Below, in pieces: positions 63,994 to 64,000 of a DNA stretch of 64,000 bases (positions are counted from its first letter, which is position 1; each line of letters opens with the position of its first letter). The stretch is taken from NCBI GenBank assembly GCA_937927725.1, contig CALBSE010000010.1:1-64000 (forward strand), written 5' to 3'. A program made the position numbers and the translations under genes. The DNA comes from an uncultured Actinomycetes bacterium (GTDB lineage: Bacteria > Actinomycetota > Acidimicrobiia > Acidimicrobiales > Acidimicrobilacustridaceae). The notes beneath the pieces were generated by a model. It was not told the origin of the DNA, searched no databases, and saw only the letters and a program-made list of their open reading frames with translations.

Positions 63994-64000
63994 TTTTTCT

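Noticed and set aside
1..64000. CRISPR arrays, insertion sequences, integrases, phage genes, rRNA and tRNA genes
   Set aside because: Searched for by eye as regularly spaced repeats, transposase motifs, terminal inverted repeats and RNA cores; none seen.

Overview
This window is about 64 kb of a dense chromosome from an actinobacterium, GC-rich (roughly 58-60% by eye, not computed). I would place it in the class Acidimicrobiia, with moderate confidence. Reasons: a mycothiol ligase (mshC), an F420-dependent reductase (npdG), phosphatidylinositol and PIM synthesis genes (pgsA, patA-like, pimA), an InhA-like enoyl reductase, and many GTG starts with a -10-like TANNNT hexamer only 6-9 bases upstream, which suggests leaderless mRNAs. 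There are no rRNA or tRNA genes, CRISPR arrays, insertion sequences, phage genes or clear pseudogenes. Genes are packed with ATGA and TGATG overlaps, and no gene-free stretch exceeds 300 bases.

Layout. 0-5.3 kb: end of glycolysis (pgk, tpiA), secG, an ABC ATPase and two CNNM/CorC-type membrane proteins. 5.3-20.2 kb: fabI, npdG, mshC, then a block that follows the Mycobacterium order thrS, HIT, pgsA, acyltransferase, pimA, pdxS, pdxT, yebC. It is interrupted by a copper/cytochrome oxidase assembly pair (SCO1, PCuAC) between hairpins and by a degenerate M48 protease homologue. 20.2-27.0 kb: small membrane proteins, a peroxiredoxin, rsgA, an SRPBCC protein, a TIGR01777 epimerase, and the ATP-grasp / alpha-E / transglutaminase trio. 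27.1-31.6 kb: lipoamide dehydrogenase, an E2 acyltransferase, and one gene fusing LipB to LipA, so lipoate-dependent enzymes and lipoate assembly are co-encoded.

31.7-37.0 kb: a tightly coupled four-gene cassette (repeat-bearing glycosyltransferase, second glycosyltransferase, AlgX/AlgJ-like SGNH protein, sulfotransferase-like protein), probably making or decorating a surface glycan. This is the best candidate for an undescribed system. 37.0-49.9 kb: housekeeping genes (M24 peptidase, metH, PduO-type adenosyltransferase, pepA, sirtuin, a rhodanese-ThiF fusion), a DUF2304/GT2 pair and a PI-PLC-like lipoprotein.

49.9-64 kb: an envelope polysaccharide locus: flippase, methyltransferase, long-form RmlA, RmlC, RmlB, RmlD, a rhamnosyltransferase-like GT2 with a large insertion, and a polytopic membrane protein. 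Within it lie two exported proteins (a lipoprotein with a possible lytic transglycosylase-like head and a GH25 lysozyme) that share a roughly 105-residue, two-cysteine tandem repeat, four and five copies respectively. Functions come from motifs read by eye; no database search was possible.
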